DNA of 64,000 bases from Actinoplanes campanulatus (GTDB lineage: Bacteria > Actinomycetota > Actinomycetes > Mycobacteriales > Micromonosporaceae): NCBI RefSeq assembly GCF_014647795.1, contig NZ_BMPW01000035.1, forward strand, positions 20,117-84,116. Reading direction: 5' to 3'. Positions 39,880 through 49,087 of the stretch are shown here, in pieces. Both the position numbers and the translations under genes were made by a program. Numbering within the stretch: the stretch's first letter is position 1; each line of letters begins with the position of its first letter. The notes under the pieces are model-generated. The model made no database searches, was not told where the DNA came from, and worked only from the letters and a program-made list of their open reading frames with translations.

Positions 39880-40617
39880 ATGCGACGAAAGATCTCGGCT
39901 GGCGTCCTGATGGCGCTGGTTCTACTGATTCCCGCGGCACCAGCGGCGGCACAAGCCGAAACGCCCGGGCGCGACGCGGCCTGCCAAACGGTCGAGCGCA
40001 AGCTCTACAAGGACATCCGCGAGCTGGTCACCATCGACCTGGACACCGCCACCGATGTGGAGATCCAGGTTGTTGCCAACCAGATCCTGGATGCGGCAAA
40101 GACCGACTCGTTGCCCGTCCTGCCTCGCACGATGCACGAGCGGCTGAAGGGCACTGCGGATGACCTGCGGGCCTTCCTCAAGAAGGGCATGCAGAGCGCC
40201 TGGACGGCGGATCTGCGGATCTCGGTTGCCCGAACGTTGACCGGCGCCGGTGCCAACGTGCAGGCGGCCGCGCAGAAGGTGCTCGACAACGGGACCATCG
40301 ATGTGTCCCTGGCTTACCTCAACGAGGGTCTGTACGCCGCACGTGAGCTTGACTGCGCCTCCCAGCCCTCACCGTCACCCAGTGTCACGCCGAGTGCGAC
40401 GTCCAGTGTCACACCGAGCGCGACGCCCTCCGCCACGACGACCGCCACCCCCTCCGCCGACCCGAGCGCCCCCGGCGGCCAGGACGGTGAGGACGGAGGG
40501 CTGCCCGTGACAGGTTCCGACACTGGGACCGTGGCCGGCATCGGCGGCGCGCTTCTGCTCCTCGGCGGTGCCGGCTACCTGATCGGACGCCGCCGCCGCT
40601 CCCGCTTCGTGGCATAG
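39880..40617 (+). CDS. LPVTG surface protein with ALF-type repeats
   Basis: A 245-residue exported protein. A signal peptide (MRRKISAGVLMALVLLIPAAPAAAQA) precedes a helical region with ALF-type repeats (LRAFLKKGMQSA, RTLTGAGANVQAAAQKVLDNGTIDVSLAYLNEGLYAA). A Pro/Ser/Thr-rich stalk with repeats of the type SVTPSAT leads to LPVTG (about residue 205), a hydrophobic segment and RRRRSR, the order of a sortase sorting signal. It is a candidate substrate for the class F sortase at 18289. ALF repeats are common in actinobacterial surface proteins. Confidence 0.82.
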   Translation: MRRKISAGVLMALVLLIPAAPAAAQAETPGRDAACQTVERKLYKDIRELVTIDLDTATDVEIQVVANQILDAAKTDSLPVLPRTMHERLKGTADDLRAFLKKGMQSAWTADLRISVARTLTGAGANVQAAAQKVLDNGTIDVSLAYLNEGLYAARELDCASQPSPSPSVTPSATSSVTPSATPSATTTATPSADPSAPGGQDGEDGGLPVTGSDTGTVAGIGGALLLLGGAGYLIGRRRRSRFVA

Positions 40618-41005
40618 CCAGCCTGATCGCGCCCGGTTGGATGCTCCGTCGAGCCGGGCGCGATCAGCGATGCGCGCCCGGTCGCCACCGTCGCCCGAGT
40701 ACTCGCGCTCGACGAGCAGATGCCGCCCGATACGTGGCGTTGATCACTGTCGCTGCCTTCTCCGGCCTCCGCGATCCATCCGCACGCCACCAACGAGCGT
40801 GACCCGCGAGATCGCCGAAAGCACGGACAAGCGGATCACCAAGAGCCCGAAGTCCGGGAAACCGGCCAATGCCGCGGGCGGTAAGCGAGCGAGGCGCAGC
40901 AAGCCGACAGACGACCGGCCCGCCGGCGGCAAGCCGGCCAAGCGCGACCGTAACCCCGGCGCTGACGCCTAATGGCACGCAAGATCATCCGTGCGGGATG
41001 AACGA
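40618..41005. other. intergenic region; one basic ORF of weak support
   Basis: A 57-codon frame from GTG 40799 to 40972 encodes a Lys/Arg/Pro-rich peptide (TREIAESTDKRITKSPKS...). It may be the end of a degraded gene or a small basic protein. Nothing else was recognised before the hairpin at 41006. Confidence 0.35.
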
Positions 41006-41047
41006 CGAAGGCCCAGGTCGACGATACCGTCTTGACCTGGGCCTTCG
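41006..41047 (-). terminator. 14-bp hairpin, probable native terminator of the tRNA-Gly
   Basis: A perfect stem CGAAGGCCCAGGTC (41006-41019) with GACCTGGGCCTTCG (41034-41047) and a 14-base loop. It ends six bases before the left copy of the tRNA-Gly 3' half. In the ancestral chromosome it would directly follow the tRNA-Gly now found at 56952. Confidence 0.7.
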
Positions 41048-41052
41048 TGGCG

Positions 41053-41094
41053 GAGCGGGCGACGAGAATCGAACTCGCGTAATCAGTTTGGAAG
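41053..41094 (-). repeat. att site 1: copy of the tRNA-Gly 3' half (left chromosomal junction)
   Basis: These 42 bases are identical to 56951-56992, the 3' half of the intact tRNA-Gly with one flanking base, and to 49488-49529. The 5' half of the tRNA is absent. This is the pattern left by site-specific integration into a tRNA 3' end. Confidence 0.9.
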
Positions 41095-41212
41095 CAACAA
41101 GTCGATCATGCCAGTGCGGCCCATCCGGTCTCAGGAGATGCCCACGACCTGCTGTTTCGTCTCAGCTTCGTCCCGGTGTATCCCTGGGCCGGGTGGACCG
41201 TTCCGGTCGGTT

Positions 41213-41222
41213 CCCTAGCAAG
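41213..41222. promoter_or_regulatory. CCCTAGCAAG box, putative arm site, island 1 left
   Basis: Located 160 bases right of the start of att copy 1. The identical box is 160 bases right of the start of att copy 2 (49648). Confidence 0.45.
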
Positions 41223-41235
41223 ATCCCTATCGTTT

Positions 41236-41347
41236 GCCCGGTGCCCGGTGCCCGGTGCCCGGTGCCCGGTGCCCGGTGCCCGGTGCCCGGTGCCCGGTGC
41301 CCGGTGCCCGGTGCCCGGTGCCCGGTGCCCGGTGCCCGGTGCCCGGT
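41236..41347. repeat. 16 tandem copies of GCCCGGT
   Basis: A pure 7-bp array of 16 units, plus a partial unit. The minus strand reads GGG with four-base loops throughout, a G-quadruplex-forming pattern. A related array in the same place of island 2 uses GCCCGTT. Confidence 0.97.
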
Positions 41348-41476
41348 GCCCGCTCGTGGCTGAACGCCGCAGGCCCCGCCCATTCGAGGTCACCGCTCTT
41401 GCGAGGACGAGGGCCAGACCGCCCAAGTGCAGACGTTCTGGCCCTCGTCCCTCCACCGAGAACTTGCCTCTCGGTA

Positions 41477-41764
41477 TCAGCTCGAAGAACTGATCAGCAT
41501 GCCTGATCCGAACCAGGCATCGAGAAGCACGATTGCCAGCCCGACCATGAAGAGCACGGCGAGAGCCATCAACGCCCACCGCAGCGCCCTACTCCTGCCC
41601 GTTTTCCATGCGATCACGGCCGCGATGCCAAAGGCTAGCGCAGCGCCGAGAAAACCCCCGGCCCACAACGACAGAATTCCCGCTGAGAACGCGAAGTAGG
41701 GAAACACCCATCGCATGGTCCGCGCCTCGACTGCTGTCCCCTTTGCAGGAACCCGACCAGGCAT
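41477..41764 (-). CDS. small two-helix membrane protein
   Basis: A 95-residue protein with three hydrophobic stretches (WVFPYFAFSAGILSLWAGGFLG, ALAFGIAAVIAW, ALRWALMALAVLFMVGLAIVLL). The ATG at 41764 follows GAGAAGGG. Cargo of island 1. Function unknown. Confidence 0.65.
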   Translation of the reverse strand: MPGRVPAKGTAVEARTMRWVFPYFAFSAGILSLWAGGFLGAALAFGIAAVIAWKTGRSRALRWALMALAVLFMVGLAIVLLDAWFGSGMLISSSS

Positions 41765-41810
41765 TAGATGACCCTTCTCATCGTTGCGCGACCGCATACG
41801 AGGCTCAATT

Positions 41811-41963
41811 CTACCAGCCGCCCATGGTTGCCCTAGTGGATCCGTCGCGGTAGCTCTTCAGCCGCATCCAAGGATTCGATTCGATGAAGCAGGCGATATC
41901 CGCCCTGACGGGGCAGAGCTCACGCCGCTTCTTCCACCGGTTGGGATTCGTGGCGACTGCCAT
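41811..41963 (-). CDS. 50-residue protein with a strong ribosome binding site
   Basis: A short protein beginning MAVATNPNRWKKRRELCPV. GGAGAGG lies six bases before the ATG at 41963, which argues for translation. It contains two Cys and many Arg/Lys/Trp. No family is recognised. It is read before the small membrane protein on the same strand and may be cotranscribed with it. Confidence 0.5.
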   Translation of the reverse strand: MAVATNPNRWKKRRELCPVRADIACFIESNPWMRLKSYRDGSTRATMGGW

Positions 41964-43104
41964 GACTGACCTCTCCGCTGCTGGCGTCCCGGACCGCCGC
42001 AGAACCTGATGGTCAATCGGCACAAGGTAGAGCGAGCGCTTACTGGAGAGAAGCTGGAGGCATGGGCACCACCCTTGAACTGCTTGCGGCACTGATCTTC
42101 CGGGGATCTCGGGCCTCGCAGCGGGCGACCGCCTCCGGACCGCCACTCAAGAAGTTAGCCGATGTCGGCGCAGCTTCAACCAGTTCGACAGCCGGGCCAA
42201 GGCGACTCATCCATTCGGGACGCCGAGGCAGTTGATGAGCGGGCTCGGTCGGCATCGAACCTGACGGCCAGGATCGATCGACGCGAACAGAAAGAGCTGA
42301 GTCACGAACCAGTCGTAACCGAGCCGGATGGGTCGGCGGGCACATCTTGTCGCCAGCGCCGCGGCGGTAGTGAGCAACTGGTTGATGCCGATGCACCCGC
42401 CATACCTCGGCGGGTATTGACGGTTCGGGTTGCACCGCGAAGCCCTCGCAGCGTGGTGGGCGCAACCAAGCCTGCTTGCTCTCGGAGAGAACGTATTCTC
42501 ATGCCGATGAGTGCGTGCGTTCGGGCTAGCATCGACACATGGAATCAGACCCGTTGGAGTCATAGCCGCCCTGCCGGACCACGCTGACATTCGTTCGCGG
42601 GTCGCCCGCGGTCGAGCAGTTCTGCTCGGTATGCCGGTATAGGAGCGGTATTCCGGCCCTGCGGTATTCGCCAATCTTGGCGGGCCGAGACCCCCATGAC
42701 CAGCAAACGCCGCAGCCAACGGCTCGGTCGTGCCCGAGATTCATCTCTCACGCCGTCGAGTGATCGCTATCTATAGGAAGCCCGCAGAATGGTCTCCAAG
42801 CGACCCGACGCATAGATCAATCTAAACGGTCTGTGGCCGCCCTCTGAGGTCGAGGACCCCCACGCAACGACCCTGGCCAGCAGGAATGCTGGTCGGGGCT
42901 CTTGTCGTTGGTCGGGTCGGGCGGTATCCAGGCGCATCGAGATCGGTCCACATTCACATACACGATTGATGTCTCCCCTGCGTCACGTTCAGGTTGTGGT
43001 CAGCTGAAAGGATCTTGACCGTCGGTATCCGGCTATGTGACTGTGCCCGCGTCCTTGCGCATCCGTTGTAGCTGCGCTGTCTTCATGAAGTTAGCGGGGA
43101 AGTC
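41964..43104. other. gene-poor region of island 1
   Basis: About 1.1 kb without a supported gene. Short frames on both strands lack ribosome binding sites and normal codon use. A minus-strand fragment near 42480-42510 reads MRIRSLREQAGLV, like the start of an XRE-type helix-turn-helix, but is not continued. A structured inverted repeat is present at 42865-42910. Confidence 0.45.
42865..42910. repeat. two-part inverted repeat
   Basis: Outer arms CAACGAC (42865-42871) and GTCGTTG (42904-42910) enclose inner arms CCAGCA and TGCTGG around a GGAA loop. It could be a terminator or a structured RNA. Confidence 0.4.
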
Positions 43105-46100
43105 GTGGTGTTTGATCATCATGGCCATGCTGTGTCCCACTGGCACCCAAATGCCGAAATAGGGCGAATTCGGGCCCGGCGTTCGTCGGGCCGGCTGCGC
43201 CGGTGGACGGCCTTGTTCGCCAATGTGGCGGTATTCACCGCCTGTGTGCTGGTGGCACCCGGGAACGCGGCTGCCGAGGTTGTGCCAAAGACTCCGGCCG
43301 CAGCTCCGGAGACGTACGAACGGCCGGATGAGGAGTCGGCGCGTCTGGCGGCGGCGAAGACCGGTAAGGACATTCTGGTCACGGACGAGACGTCGCCGAC
43401 GGCGCTGACGTATACGCAGCCGGACGGGTCGCTGCGGTCGGAGATCGCCTCGGTGCCGGTGCGGGTCGAGCAGTCCGACGGGTCATGGGCCGACGTGAAC
43501 TACGACCTGCACCGGGTCGCCGGCGGCTGGGCGCCGAAGGTGTCTCCGGCGGACGTGGTGTTCTCCGCCGGTGGCGACGGTCCGGCGGTGTTGCTGGACA
43601 ACGGGACCCGTGGGTTCGAAATGTCGTGGGCGACCGCGCTGCCGGAACCGGTGATTGACGGGAACAAAGCGACGTACCAGCTGACGTCCACCCAGGCGTT
43701 GGAACTCGTGGCGACCTCGGACGGGTTCGAGCAGTCGTTGAAGCTGAGCGCGCCTCCGGTCACGGCGCCGAAGCAGCGGCTGGGCTTCGACCTGGACGGG
43801 CTGACGATGGTGGCCAACGAGACCGGTGGCTACGACTTCGTTAAGACTGACGCCGACGGCAACGCGACCGCGACGGTGGTGTATACCATGCCGCGGCCGC
43901 GGATGTACTCGTCGCTGGTGGTCGATGAGGAACATGTCCAGTCGCAGACGGTTCCGGTGTCGCTGGCAACGGACCAAGACGGCTCGCAGTATCTGGACCT
44001 GAGCGCGGGCATGCCGTTCCTCACGAACCCGGAGACGGTCTACCCGGTGTGGATCGACCCAGTCGTGTCGTCGACGTCGCGTTACGGCGACACCTACGTG
44101 TCCGAAGCGAACAACGACTCGCACGTCTCGGACAGCGACCTGCGGGTCGGTCTGTCGTCAGTCGGGAACAAGCGGCGGTCGTTGATCCGGTTCAACACGT
44201 TGAGCAGTGTGCCGTCGGGGAAATACGTATCCAGCGCGACGCTGAACCTGTACAACAACGCGTCCCCCACGTGTTCGGCACGGTCGGTTTACGCGTACCC
44301 GATCACCGAGGCCTACACGATGACGTCGGCGACCTGGAGCAACCAGCCGTCGTACACGACCTCCTCGTCGTACAGCGCCTCGGCGTCGTTCTCCCACGGC
44401 AACGAGGACCTGGGCTGTCCGAACGCAACCGGTGCGATCAACGTGACGAAGATGGTGCAGGCGTGGGTGTCGGGCACGTTGACCGACTACGGGATGCTGG
44501 TCAAGGCCGGCAGTGAGTCGGACACCAGCTACGCGAAGTCGTTCTGCGCGATGAACCTCGACACCACCGAGGCGACCTCGTGCACCACCTCCAGCCGCTA
44601 CCCGACGCTGAGCGTGGTGTACACCTCGTACTCGACCGCCACGGTGACCAACCGTGCCGTCGAGTCGCAGACGCTCTGCACCACCGGCTCGGCCCGGCCG
44701 ACGGTCACCACCACGACCCCGGGTCTGTTCGCCGCGGTCACAGACACGGTGAACCCTGAGGCGATCATCTCGGAGTTCGAGTGGTGGGCGGTCGGTGGCA
44801 GCGCGAAGCTCGGCAGCCGGCAGTCCCAGCCCGTCGGGTCGGAGGGCGTCACGGCGGTCAGCGTGCCGGCGGATGTCCTGAGCTACGGCCAGAACTACAA
44901 GTGGCGGGTTCGCACCAACAGTGGCACCGGCTGGAGTTCGTTCGGCGCCTTCTGTGAGTTCCACGTCGACTACGAAGCTCCGGTCATCGACCAGCAGAGC
45001 ACCGTTCCCGCGTCCACCTGTGTAACCGGGACCGATCGGCCGGTGCTGAACACGACCACGCCGACGTTGACGGCGACCGCCGCCGACGCCGACTCGACCA
45101 CCACCGACATCACCTTCGACGTGTGGGCGGTCGGTGGCACCGCCGCCCTGAAATCGTGGACGGACAGTGCCATCACCGTCGGTGATCAGACGAGCGGGAT
45201 CGTCCCGACCGGTGTGCTCGTCAACGGCGGTTCATATCAGTGGCGGGTTCGGGGCCTGGACAACACCGGGCGGTACTCCGACTGGACCACGTGGTGCGAG
45301 TTCACGGTCGACACCTCGGCGCCCACGGTGACCTCGGCGGACTATCCGGCCGGTAGGTTCTCTGGTGGTCCCGGTGTGGCCGGTGCGTTCACCTTCACCC
45401 CCGCAACCGGTGCAGACGTGTCGTCCTTCGTGTACGGACTGGATGTAAACCCTCCGGCCACCGCTGTCGCGGCGTCCGGTGAGATCTCGATCCCGATCAC
45501 CCCCTCGACATCGGATTCCCACGTTTTGTACGTACGGGCTGTCAACGCCAGCGGTGTCGCCTCCGGCGTGGTGCAGTATCCCTTCTCCGTGGGTACCGGT
45601 GAGTCCGGCGATCCCAGCGATGAAACGGCTACCAAGCCGGAGGCCCCGGCCGACTACTCCATGGGCGAGAACACCGAGGACACCACGGGGGACGGGGACG
45701 TCTCGGCCTCCGCGGTGAAGAGGGTCGGCTCGATCTGTGCCTCCAAGTCGCGGACCATTCAGCCGCCCAACGGCACGACGGGCAGGATCTGGTCCACGGC
45801 AAATGCCAAGATGACCACGTACTACAACAAGGTGCGCGGCAACATCTACCAGGTCGACTTCATCGACACCATCGGGTATGTGCATTGGACCGGGACCAAG
45901 CCGTACAACGCGACCGAAGTGACCAACACGGTCACCTGGAGCGTCGACTACTGGGCCGGGTCGATCACCGTGGGCGCGAAGCCAGAAGGCTCCTTCAACA
46001 GGGGTTCAGGCACGGTGAACTGGACACGGACGATAAGCAAAGACGACTCGATTACGCTCAGCGACGATCTCACCCGGTTCCAGGTCTCCGGAACTTTCGG

Positions 46101-46242
46101 TGACATCACCCAGGTGAACCTGGTCGTGAAGGGCGCGTTCTCGTTCGGCAACTACACCTACACCACCTCCTCGTACGCCTCCAGCAACATCAACTGGAAC
46201 TGGACCAAGGCCCAGCCGTACCTCTCCAAGAAGTGTAGCTAG
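43105..46242 (+). CDS. large secreted DNRLRE-domain protein with a distinct C-terminal domain
   Basis: A 1045-residue exported protein. A long basic N-terminus and hydrophobic segment (FANVAVFTACVLVAP, near residue 40) form the signal peptide. Residues about 70-310 match the N-terminal region of Actinoplanes-type RHS/YD-repeat proteins, and 315-510 are a DNRLRE domain (RYGDTYVSEANNDSHVSDS...RRSLIRFNTL). Two Ig-like repeats follow (about 515-635 and 635-745), each beginning with a Cys and ending with CEFxVD. After a linker, the last 175 residues are a Trp/Tyr/Thr-rich beta domain bounded by Cys. No YD repeats follow, so this is a short relative of those toxins. GTG start with GGGGA six bases upstream. 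Confidence 0.82.
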   Translation: MVFDHHGHAVSHWHPNAEIGRIRARRSSGRLRRWTALFANVAVFTACVLVAPGNAAAEVVPKTPAAAPETYERPDEESARLAAAKTGKDILVTDETSPTALTYTQPDGSLRSEIASVPVRVEQSDGSWADVNYDLHRVAGGWAPKVSPADVVFSAGGDGPAVLLDNGTRGFEMSWATALPEPVIDGNKATYQLTSTQALELVATSDGFEQSLKLSAPPVTAPKQRLGFDLDGLTMVANETGGYDFVKTDADGNATATVVYTMPRPRMYSSLVVDEEHVQSQTVPVSLATDQDGSQYLDLSAGMPFLTNPETVYPVWIDPVVSSTSRYGDTYVSEANNDSHVSDSDLRVGLSSVGNKRRSLIRFNTLSSVPSGKYVSSATLNLYNNASPTCSARSVYAYPITEAYTMTSATWSNQPSYTTSSSYSASASFSHGNEDLGCPNATGAINVTKMVQAWVSGTLTDYGMLVKAGSESDTSYAKSFCAMNLDTTEATSCTTSSRYPTLSVVYTSYSTATVTNRAVESQTLCTTGSARPTVTTTTPGLFAAVTDTVNPEAIISEFEWWAVGGSAKLGSRQSQPVGSEGVTAVSVPADVLSYGQNYKWRVRTNSGTGWSSFGAFCEFHVDYEAPVIDQQSTVPASTCVTGTDRPVLNTTTPTLTATAADADSTTTDITFDVWAVGGTAALKSWTDSAITVGDQTSGIVPTGVLVNGGSYQWRVRGLDNTGRYSDWTTWCEFTVDTSAPTVTSADYPAGRFSGGPGVAGAFTFTPATGADVSSFVYGLDVNPPATAVAASGEISIPITPSTSDSHVLYVRAVNASGVASGVVQYPFSVGTGESGDPSDETATKPEAPADYSMGENTEDTTGDGDVSASAVKRVGSICASKSRTIQPPNGTTGRIWSTANAKMTTYYNKVRGNIYQVDFIDTIGYVHWTGTKPYNATEVTNTVTWSVDYWAGSITVGAKPEGSFNRGSGTVNWTRTISKDDSITLSDDLTRFQVSGTFGDITQVNLVVKGAFSFGNYTYTTSSYASSNINWNWTKAQPYLSKKCS

Positions 46243-46313
46243 CTGGCAATCCCGGTGCGCGCCACGGCGGCAACGCCGTCGTGGCGCGCACGGCATGCAA
46301 GGGTGTGGAATCT

Positions 46314-48053
46314 GTGTCTTTCTCTTCTCGCCGTCTCGGCGGCACTGTGGTCGCCATCCTCTGTGTGGCCGCCGCCATGGGTACGAGCGGTTGTTCCGGC
46401 GGCAACGATGCACCGAAAGCAAAACCGTCGTCCAGTCCCGTCCCGAGTTTCGACCTTGCGGCGATCGAGGCGGAGGCCGACGACCTCTGGGTTTCCGACG
46501 GCACCATCGGCTTCTTCCTCGAGCGCGCCGACTCCGCCGCTATCCCGTTCTCGCTCGAGGAGACATACTGGAATGTCCGGCTCCGGGAGTTCGACCCGGA
46601 CCGTGGCGAGCGGCTGCAAGCCCAGCTGGTCGAGCCCTGGCTGACCCAGGAGATCACCGGCTCGCACACCGAAGGCCTGCCTCGCGCCGTGCAGGTCGAC
46701 TACGCGGTGCAGGTCGCCACGGCCTTGGGCGTCGCCGTGGACAGGTCCGTGGTCGTCTCTGCCCTGGAACCGTTGCGTGCCGACGGGTTGTACAAGTCGT
46801 CCTCGGACGATGCGCAGGGCGATTGGGGCAGCACCGTGCACGCGGTGTCGGCGCTGCACCGGGTCGGCGCGCCCGTTGACGCATCGGTGCTGGAGCGGGT
46901 CCGTTCGGCTCTCGGAACACCGTCGGCCGGCTCGACGGCCGGCCAGGCTGCCACCAATTTCGCGCCCCAGATGCTCTTGGCCGCTTTGCTTAAGGATCAA
47001 CTGCCGACCGTGCCGACCGACCTTCAGGCGGCGTACGACACGGCCGTGTCACTTGTCGACGGTGCTGGCGCGGATCCGGTATCCGTGGCGACGAGTTCGT
47101 TCCTGAATGCTGCCGCAAAGGAACTGAATCTGCGGGTGCACACGACCCGGCCGAAGATGTGCGGGATCCTCGATGCGGACCGGCTCGTGCGCTTGCCCGG
47201 CGCCGATGCGCCCGACGTGCAGCTCACGGTCTACGCCGCGACGCTCGGCTGCGATGTCCGGATCCCGGCGGAAACCCCGTACTCCGGGGCTGGCTGGCCC
47301 AAGCTGAACGGCCAGGCGCTGACCGAGGCGATGCAGAACTTCATCACACCTACCGCCGCGGTCCTGCGACTCAAGCACCAGAACGGTTCTGAACTGTCCG
47401 CGCCGGTTCGTGCCGCCCTGGTGCAGGCGCTGCGCGCAGTCTGGGCCCCGGCAATCGGAACCGAGCCGGTCGTGACCCTGGCTCAGACGGCGAGACTCGC
47501 ACGCCTTGCGGAGATCGCCGAATACCTTGGCCAGCCGCTGCCCTCGGCTGTCTCGTCGGACGATTCTCCCGAGAGCGGCCCAGCGGTACTCATGCGAATG
47601 TTCGCGCTCGCCCAGCAGAAGCAACCCGGCGCCGCGGATGTGAAAGCAGCACGACGACTGGTCGATCAGGCCATCCGATTCGAGCGGCAGGCACCGATGG
47701 AAGTGGCCGCAAGCATGGAAATGGCATCCCGCCTCCTCCGCGACAAGGAGCTGCACGCAGACGCGATCCGGATCATCGCGGCCGAGCGGCAGGCGATCGG
47801 CGTGTACTCGTTGCAGCCGGGGGCCGGGGCCGGAGCCTCCCTTGAAGCGTCGATCCTGGGAGCGTGGATATCGGGAGACGGCAGCGTTCCGATGCAGGCG
47901 TGGATTCGGGTAGGACTCTGCACCGCGGATTTCATCTGCCGGGAAAGCCGGAACGACGAGTTCGGCGACACGAGCCTCACGTTCCATGGCGCGTCATTGG
48001 TGGCGGCGTGCAGGCAGCCGCACTGCGGCGAGGACGTGCCGCCATTCTTCTAG
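46314..48053 (+). CDS. large lipoprotein of unknown function
   Basis: A 579-residue exported lipoprotein (from GTG 46314; GTG at 46305 and 46281 are alternatives). Signal peptide VSFSSRRLGGTVVAILCVAAAMGTSGC ends in a lipobox with the anchored Cys. The mature part is helical with paired repeats such as VQVDYAVQVATALGVAVDRSVVVSALEPL, resembling prenyltransferase-like or alpha-toroid repeats. Four Cys near the C-terminus (GLCTADFICRES...CRQPHC) may form disulfides. It is 71 bases downstream of the DNRLRE gene. Confidence 0.72.
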   Translation: MSFSSRRLGGTVVAILCVAAAMGTSGCSGGNDAPKAKPSSSPVPSFDLAAIEAEADDLWVSDGTIGFFLERADSAAIPFSLEETYWNVRLREFDPDRGERLQAQLVEPWLTQEITGSHTEGLPRAVQVDYAVQVATALGVAVDRSVVVSALEPLRADGLYKSSSDDAQGDWGSTVHAVSALHRVGAPVDASVLERVRSALGTPSAGSTAGQAATNFAPQMLLAALLKDQLPTVPTDLQAAYDTAVSLVDGAGADPVSVATSSFLNAAAKELNLRVHTTRPKMCGILDADRLVRLPGADAPDVQLTVYAATLGCDVRIPAETPYSGAGWPKLNGQALTEAMQNFITPTAAVLRLKHQNGSELSAPVRAALVQALRAVWAPAIGTEPVVTLAQTARLARLAEIAEYLGQPLPSAVSSDDSPESGPAVLMRMFALAQQKQPGAADVKAARRLVDQAIRFERQAPMEVAASMEMASRLLRDKELHADAIRIIAAERQAIGVYSLQPGAGAGASLEASILGAWISGDGSVPMQAWIRVGLCTADFICRESRNDEFGDTSLTFHGASLVAACRQPHCGEDVPPFF

Positions 48054-48099
48054 AAGATGTAGCGCCTACTGATACTCATCGCCGTTGGATCGGAGCTTC

Positions 48100-48639
48100 A
48101 TGATGGCCAACCAGTCTCGATACGCTCGCACGCTTCTGACCGTGGCCGCCGCGTCCGCGGTCCTCCTTGGGGCCGTCAGCTGCAGCAGCCCAACTGATGA
48201 GGACCAAATCCCGGTGTCCAGTTGGAAAGACCCCGAGGGCTACACAATTCAGTCCACCGTCGACGTCGGCGACGGTGGGGCCATCCGGCTCTGGGTGCGC
48301 GACCAGGACACCGACCTCTGCTTCGTCCAGGAGGAGGTCGACGCCGACGGCCGCCACCAGTCCGGGGCCTCGGGCTCCTGTTGGAACGCGGCCGACACCG
48401 ATTGGCGATGGGCGCGGGGAATGGGGACGTTCGTCTTCGCTCCGCCCGGGAAAGAGGGCGCGTCGTTGATACTGACCGCACCCGGCGGCACCCGGATTGG
48501 ACCGGTCCCGGTCCGGAACGGACTCGTCATGATCAAGGACGACTGGCCCCACGAGGCCGTGAACCTGGAACTTCAGGCCGTCGATGCGAGCGGTGCAGGT
48601 CTGCGACCCGCCGAGACCCTGCATTTCGAGGCCGTCTAG
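48100..48639 (+). CDS. lipoprotein of unknown function
   Basis: A 179-residue protein with a signal peptide ending in the lipobox LLGAVSC. The mature part is beta-rich and acidic with two Cys (DLCFVQEE and GSCWN) and no recognised family. ATG at 48100 or 48103; CGGAG precedes. It is the third of a plus-strand run of exported proteins, so the three may work together at the cell surface. Confidence 0.72.
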   Translation: MMANQSRYARTLLTVAAASAVLLGAVSCSSPTDEDQIPVSSWKDPEGYTIQSTVDVGDGGAIRLWVRDQDTDLCFVQEEVDADGRHQSGASGSCWNAADTDWRWARGMGTFVFAPPGKEGASLILTAPGGTRIGPVPVRNGLVMIKDDWPHEAVNLELQAVDASGAGLRPAETLHFEAV

Positions 48640-48997
48640 TTCCAACGCCGTTCCGCTAGGCGGTGCGGGCCGGTGTCAAGGGTGTGTTGACTGGGTGTCC
48701 ACCGCGACCGCGGTCGGGCCTTCGCGCCAGCCAGCCCTACCGCTCCCCAAAACCGCTTCTCGATCTACACCGCCTTCCCGTAGATGCGATCCAGACACGC
48801 ACGATGCTCGCCGATACTCCATGCGAGTGCGACCCGCAGGTCGGCGCAGGTCTGGCAGAACTCGGCTTCACATGAAGCATGCGCCACAGCGACACCATCG
48901 ATCAGCCCTGCAAGAGCGGCTCGACCAAGGGCGTCGAGGCGAGAGTCAGCGGAACGCTCAGCTTCCGCCCAGACTAGAACGGAGTCGCCCACCTTTA

Positions 48998-49087
48998 CAT
49001 AACCAGTGACCACCGCATCAACGCGGACCGGTCGGACGGGGTATTGCTCGTGATCTCGGCGGATGAGGAGTCGGGTGTACGCGCCAT
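48998..49087 (-). pseudogene. truncated copy of the island right-end gene
   Basis: The frame from ATG 49087 begins MARTPDSSSAEI and agrees with the first 23 codons of the 208-residue gene in island 2 (start 56644), then stops after 29 codons. The upstream sequence is also shared, so a conserved promoter with different downstream genes is likely. Confidence 0.55.

Noticed and set aside
41053-41094. Functional tRNA-Gly at the left att copy
   Set aside because: The 5' half, including half the anticodon stem and the D arm, is absent, so no cloverleaf can form. The same applies to 49488-49529.
41236-41347. CRISPR-like array
   Set aside because: The unit is only seven bases with no spacers, so it is a simple tandem repeat.
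41234-41506. Coding frames with CPVPGAR repeats
   Set aside because: The repeat protein is only a by-product of the 7-bp array, present in all frames, with no start signal.
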